Part shown: one piece after another, positions 61,675-64,000 of the stretch | Layout: every line of letters starts with the position of its first letter | How positions within the stretch are numbered: the first letter of the stretch is position 1 | Origin: Oncomelania hupensis | Lineage: Eukaryota > Mollusca > Gastropoda > Littorinimorpha > Pomatiopsidae | Length of the DNA stretch: 64,000 nt | Assembly (NCBI GenBank): GCA_036898135.1 | Contig: CM072515.1 | Location: 54,474,736 to 54,538,735 of the forward strand | Direction: 5' to 3' | Notes under the pieces: model-generated | What the model saw: only the letters and a program-made list of their open reading frames with translations | Database searches by the model: none | Told to the model about the DNA's origin: nothing | Position numbers and translations under genes: made by a program

Positions 61675-62424
61675 CTCTTGTTTTTCTTTCTCTTTTTCTT
61701 TCTTTTTGAAACCAGTCAAACAAAATAAGAACTCGTAGGCTCTACCGGCTACTGATTTTTCAACCGGTATTTTTATTCTCAAACCGGTAAAATACCGGTA
61801 ATTTCCTGTTAAATTCATCCCTGTTAATATATTTCAGAAACAGGTGATACTCTGGATTACCTCCCCTTAACCACTTTTCACAAGATTCTCTCTCCTACTC
61901 CTAGTCTACAATTGTTTTTCTGAGTTCACATGTATGAGAAGGGAGGGGAGAAAGTAGAAGATTAGGAAGAAACAAAAGTAGAGATAAAACTAAAGACCAA
62001 GAGGCTAGATAAAACTCGCATAATCAAACATTAAATACAACATTAACATTGTGGCATACATTTGTATTTGTATTTAAATAATAACAGTGTGGCTTTCGGC
62101 ATGCATGAATCAGTTATTCATAATCATAATGTGTTACTATAACAACCAAACAATTCTGTACCACTATCAATTTAACCTCAGGAAAAGCTGTTACCTTGTG
62201 GGGCTGGTGGTCTGGACTGCCCAGGATTGTATTCTTCCCTCATGAACGTAACATCAGTGTCCACTCGGTTCTGACCTCCCATGCCCTGTCCCACAGGGAC
62301 TGGCTGCCCCACAGGGACTGGCTGCCCAACTGGAACAGGTCCTCGGGGAGGCTGGTATGGTTGTCGAAGACGTGGAGAGTAGTTCATGTAGTTCCTGGGT
62401 TGCCCAGGGTATGACAGACGCTGC
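46075..62424 (-). CDS. Large Pro/Ser-rich nuclear-type protein (7 exons, 5' incomplete)
   Basis: Exons in coding order: 62424-62195, 58083-56704, 54441-54169, 53728-53537, 53246-53153, 58% of the rest being 48658-48550 and 46275-46075. Every junction is GT-AG and every phase fits, giving 825 residues ending in TGA. The N-terminus lies beyond the window. The body is low complexity (Pro, Ser, Thr, Gln, His), with VPVGQP triplicated near the visible start. Next comes an acidic run (SEESEDDENEDDDPQDDDD), a basic AT-hook-like KRPRGRP followed by GRGKKRR that could be a nuclear localisation signal, and a more ordered C-terminal segment (THYKPGTFILISMSKD; GLWVHTLVSTASGMWRLPNI). This points to a chromatin or transcription-linked nuclear protein, but I do not recognise the family and infer no function. 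Introns carry most of the mobile elements of the right half of the window. Confidence 0.85.
46802..48058 (-). mobile_element. Family A copy 13, split by a MITE
   Basis: Longer subfamily. The copy is interrupted at its GGGAATTTAAAGCAC site by the TTAA-flanked element at 47328-47986 and resumes with AGCACTAAATTTCCAG. It lies in the last intron of the nuclear-type gene. Confidence 0.88.
47328..47986. mobile_element. piggyBac-like MITE with TTAA duplication
   Basis: 659 bp with perfect terminal inverted repeats CTCTTTGCCTGCCA / TGGCAGGCAAAGAG and TTAA on both sides (47324-47327, 47987-47990). Near the left end are two perfect palindromes, 47342-47361 (ATCGACGATA core) and 47383-47400. Near the right end is a GTGCCAGA/TCTGGCAC hairpin. 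No transposase frame: non-autonomous. TTAA targets are characteristic of piggyBac. Confidence 0.9.
48550..48658 (-). CDS. Nuclear-type protein, penultimate exon
   Basis: 109 nt, acceptor GTTTCACAG, donor AGAG|GTAGGC. It encodes REEADTHYKPGTFILISMSK and DSERSSRSRPAHVPAE. This is the start of the better ordered C-terminal segment. Confidence 0.85.
49090..50560 (+). pseudogene. L2/CR1-type RT remnant, split by a TIR element
   Basis: On +: LHPMLTQAAANAVALATVIF, LHKLQKIQNTAARIV, RHWLLVRKRSDHAI, KERSGA, then after the insertion (49501-50467) RFLQNAIPKLWNALPETL. Stops interrupt the frame. Confidence 0.75.
49501..50467. mobile_element. TIR element GGGGTTATGA inside a LINE remnant
   Basis: 967 bp with 10-bp inverted ends GGGGTTATGA / TCATAACCCC and GGGGCC on both sides (49495-49500, 50468-50473). 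Removing it rejoins the LINE frame as ERSGARFLQNAIPKLWNALP. No convincing coding inside. Superfamily not assigned. Confidence 0.7.
50878..51960. mobile_element. TIR element CAGAGGTGCCAACC
   Basis: 1083 bp with inverted ends CAGAGGTGCCAACC / GGTTGGCACCTCTG between TATA flanks. Subterminal repeats: three GTCAGTATTT on the left, several CCGTATTT on the right. A direct repeat of about 38 bp (CTCTAAAATYACSATGAAAA type) lies near 51040-51120. A 69-codon - strand frame starts at about 51648 (MDGLDSSIDEGEFTGFHL). The CAG-type termini recall hAT elements, but an 8-bp duplication is not clear. Confidence 0.7.
52310..52575. repeat. Second copy of the TGACCTTGACC repeat family
   Basis: Parallels 27620-27880 segment by segment: ACTCACATGCTYCTT, TTTGATCTTSCTATGCTCT-like, the ATCAAATAAA..AGCAAAAGTTGTATTATGC block, then GGGATGACCGTGACCTTCAG. 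In an intron of the nuclear-type gene. Confidence 0.7.
52791..53079 (-). mobile_element. SINE with 5S rRNA-like head and TSD
   Basis: 289 bp flanked by ACAACAATTGG at 52780-52790 and 53080-53090. On its sense strand the head contains GGTTAGCACTTGGATGGGTG, closely matching the 5S rRNA internal promoter (GTTAGTACTTGGATGGGAGA). Before it is a tRNA-like GTGCAGTGGTTGGAGC. The tail ends CCTTTACC and a T run. It lies in an intron of the nuclear-type gene. Confidence 0.82.
53153..53246 (-). CDS. Nuclear-type protein, short exon
   Basis: 94 nt, acceptor ATGTTCAG, donor ACGA|GTAAGT. It encodes GGEESQHSQEENLQEGGDHY and MGQDYDPNEH, an acidic and Gln/Glu-rich segment. Phases 2 nt in and 2 nt out match both sides. 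Confidence 0.83.
53537..53728 (-). CDS. Nuclear-type protein, acidic/AT-hook-like exon
   Basis: 192 nt, acceptor AATATTTAG, donor ACAG|GTGAGA. It encodes SEESEDDENEDDDPQDDDD, then NYEPGRAYTSDKGTKRPRGR and a basic GRGKKRR. KRPRGRP resembles an AT-hook core (K/R-RGRP). Confidence 0.87.
54169..54441 (-). CDS. Nuclear-type protein, internal exon
   Basis: 273 nt, acceptor CTGTTTTCAG, donor TCAG|GTAAAG. It encodes PFLHQVSDYDSGCDTASAST to SGVDWSNRNPDSEWVTDMS. Split codons fit both neighbours. Confidence 0.87.
55203..55252 (+). mobile_element. SINE body fragment
   Basis: GTTTGAGTTAGATCCTGTAT then CAGCCACCGCCTTGAG; the same start point as the right arms of the two inverted composites. Confidence 0.55.
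55625..55695. repeat. (TC)n microsatellite
   Basis: About 33 units. Confidence 0.95.
55844..55948. repeat. Hairpin flanked by 17-bp direct repeats
   Basis: Arms 55868-55885 and 55893-55910 pair over 18 bp with one G-T wobble (AACCATTTCCCTGTCAAA), 7-nt loop. GCCACCGCTTATACTGG lies on both sides (55844-55860, 55932-55948). Confidence 0.8.
56704..58083 (-). CDS. Nuclear-type protein, large low-complexity exon
   Basis: 1380 nt, acceptor TATTTTTCAG, donor ACAA|GTAAAC. About 460 residues rich in P, S, T, Q, H and G: MPGITMPGQTPPYPYQ at the start, a His-rich stretch (HTPPHHHAPQH), a Ser/Thr-Pro tract (STPTRTSHPGYSTPTSTP) and RKRSESSSSHSRG near the end. Predicted disordered. The coding frame is the only long one with consistent phase to both neighbours. 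Confidence 0.88.
58417..61371 (-). mobile_element. RTE-type LINE, endonuclease plus reverse transcriptase ORF
   Basis: One uninterrupted 984-codon frame. The N-terminal apurinic-like endonuclease shows GTWNVRTL (Asn19), GISELRW (Glu48), GDWNAKVG, QIDYIMV and SDHDLV. The central reverse transcriptase shows FIDFKKAFD (Asp621), GVRQGCLLSPTLFNIF and FADDIDG (Asp722, Asp723). The C-terminus has LRWYGHVTR and GRRRGRPKKRWEDNI, typical of RTE-like proteins. All catalytic residues I checked are present, so the copy looks young. Oddity: the frame opens with TTG after an in-frame stop at 61401-61399, and no ATG precedes the endonuclease motifs, so the 5' end may be slightly truncated. The 3' side ends in GGATA-type repeats. 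It lies sense-oriented in an intron of the nuclear-type gene. Confidence 0.93.
61626..61669. repeat. (TC)n microsatellite
   Basis: About 22 units beside a GGCTGGCTGGTT run. Confidence 0.95.
62195..62424 (-). CDS. Nuclear-type protein, most upstream visible exon
   Basis: 230 nt between acceptor TTTCTGTTTAG and donor CAAG|GTAACA. It encodes QRLSYPGQPRNYMNYSPRLR and three tandem VPVGQP units, then TDVTFMREEYNPGQSRPPAP. It enters with a split codon, so at least one more exon lies upstream. Confidence 0.8.
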
Positions 62425-62609
62425 CTAAACAGAAAATCGAATGGCTGCTGTGGAGCAAAAGCACTACAGCCACTCAATGAATTCAAGGGCAGTGATAATC
62501 ATTACTCATAACGATAAATATGTCAGTATGACACAAAACTGGAATCTGATGCAGCCCTTTTCACACCAATGTGTTTGTATTTGCCATAATGCCCAGTAAG
62601 TGTGCTGTA

Positions 62610-62902
62610 CACAATAATAATGTTTATTATTATTTATTTTTATAGCGCCAAACCAATCTTAAAGTAAATCTCTTAAGTGCTCGCACGCACATATACACGC
62701 GCATGGATAAATATCTAAATAATGTGATAAAAGATTTGAGATAAAACAGTTAAACAATGTAAGAAATAATACAAACACCACATCTAACAAGAATAAATAT
62801 TTGAACAATAAGGTACATTATAAGTTAAAACTCCTTAAGGCCAATAACATACAATGTATGTTTATGGTATCCTGACTGACCAACATTTTTTGGCCCAACA
62901 CC

Positions 62903-62934
<32 letters not shown>

Positions 62935-64000
62935 TGCACCTAAATAGAAGTGTTTCCGCTCAGCCACTGAACATGCGACACAATGGAGATGAGCTCAAAA
63001 TAAGGAGGAGAAATGAACTCGGTAAAACCACCCACTGACTTTATTTTTTTCCCTATGTTACCTTAAACAGACTTTTTTTTTTTTTTTTGGTGGCCTAAAC
63101 ATCGTAAGAAATAATAACAAATATCACATTTTAGTATAAAAAGACATGTTTAAAGAGAGACACAAATACATAAACACACACGCAGACGAACAAAATGGGA
63201 CATCAGCATTAAGAAAAAATAATGAAACAATTATAAAAATAGCTCAAAGTAAATAGTACCACTTAGACTCTTAGTGACATGGGAAAAGAAGTACTTTTAA
63301 TAAATGACAGTAATAAAAACAATATTCAAAAGCCCTTGAAACTCATAAGAATTTATTTTATAAACCAGAGTAACATTTAACTAAAGCTAATTAAAAAACC
63401 ATACAGTGCCAACCCCAATAAACAATAAAAAGACGTAGACACAAAAGGCAATAAAGCATTTAAACCAAGAACATTAACCAAAAGACACTGATGGAACAAA
63501 CACACAGGCACACACACGCCCTCTTTCACACACACACATGCACACACACACACACACACCACTATTCAATCACACAAACTGGTTGTTCTGGATCTAAAGA
63601 TATTTGGTAAAGAAGGAGATTTTAAAGTTCTTTTTGAACATGGTAAAAGACTGCGAGTGCCGAAGGTTGGATGGCAGAGAGTTCCAAAGAGCTGGGGCAA
63701 ACACAAATATCTACTGCCACAGGACTCGAGCGAATGCCTAGGAATTGAGAGGAGAGATGCATTTTGTGAACACAGTGATCGAGCTTGTTGGTAGGGGCAG
63801 AGAAGTTGTTAAAGATAGGAAAGGACAGGAATCAGTGTGCTGACAGTGAAAGCAAAGAGAAGCAACTTTGTTATTGATATGAGCCTTTACAGGCAATCAA
63901 TGCAAGGTTTTCAGAGCGAAAGTTGCACTAGAATGATGAGGTTCATGACGGAAGAGGCAAGCAGCATTGTTCTGAATGCGCTGAAGTCTGGAAATCAAGT
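62610..64000 (-). pseudogene. L2/CR1-type LINE, 5' end beyond the window
   Basis: On -, from the right edge: DFQRIQNNAACLFRHEPHHS, TLHWLPVKAHINNKVASLCF, FAPALWNSLPSNLRHSQSFT, MFKKNFKISFFTKYL, then a long 3' UTR ending TTGGTTTGGCGCTATAAAAA plus AAT repeats. Stop codons break the frame. Confidence 0.75.
62901..62923. repeat. Poly-C run
   Basis: 23 C followed by A9. Confidence 0.95.

Larger units (their letters stand above)
58177..61824. mobile_element. Possible DNA transposon ends flanking the LINE (ACCGGTA repeats)
   Basis: Left of the LINE, 58205-58280 holds three AAACCGGTA-like motifs. Right of it, 61740-61805 holds four ACCGGTA/CCGGTA motifs. The outer ends read CAGTGATC and CATCCCTG, each next to TTAATA. 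This looks like one element with subterminal repeats into which the LINE jumped. The termini match only weakly, so the call is tentative. Confidence 0.35.

Overview
This is eukaryotic DNA: spliced genes with GT-AG introns, very dense SINE/LINE/DNA-transposon debris, and long trinucleotide and dinucleotide arrays. The gene set and repeat style suggest a marine invertebrate, most likely a gastropod mollusc. That placement is an inference; nothing in the window proves it. There are no operons, CRISPR arrays or prokaryotic features.

Three protein-coding genes are supported. (1) On the + strand, 11204-34872, is a 14-exon gene for an ACCS-like (1-aminocyclopropane-1-carboxylate synthase-like protein 1) PLP-dependent class I/II aminotransferase. 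All exon phases agree, the PLP lysine and NPxNPTG motif are present, and one intron is GC-AG. Exon 1 is tentative. (2) Inside intron 10 of that gene, on the opposite strand (30185-31501), is an intact, intronless 438-residue PIG-U, a subunit of the GPI transamidase. (3) On the - strand, from beyond the right edge to 46075, are seven in-phase exons (825 residues) of a large, mostly disordered nuclear-type protein with a Pro/Ser/Thr/Gln-rich body, an acidic stretch and an AT-hook-like basic motif. I do not recognise its family.

Layout. 1-11.2 kb: no gene; an L2-like LINE tail, a 33/36-bp minisatellite (3.56-4.65 kb), tRNA-derived SINEs and LINE reverse-transcriptase remnants. 11.2-34.9 kb: the ACCS-like gene with PIG-U nested in it. 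35-46 kb: noncoding, with a truncated RTE copy and several copies of a short retroelement. 46-62.4 kb: the nuclear-protein gene, whose introns hold an almost complete RTE-type LINE (58417-61371), a piggyBac-like MITE, two other terminal-inverted-repeat elements and a SINE with a 5S rRNA-like head. 62.5-64 kb: another L2/CR1-type LINE remnant.

The most unusual content is the mobile DNA. A roughly 560-580 bp non-autonomous retroelement ('family A' here) occurs 13 times, with 10-13 bp target-site duplications and variable short-repeat tails. One copy is a dimer inside a single duplication. Another carries a TTAA-flanked MITE whose empty site can be read from its sister copies. The genes show no sign of a shared pathway; they are neighbours by position only.
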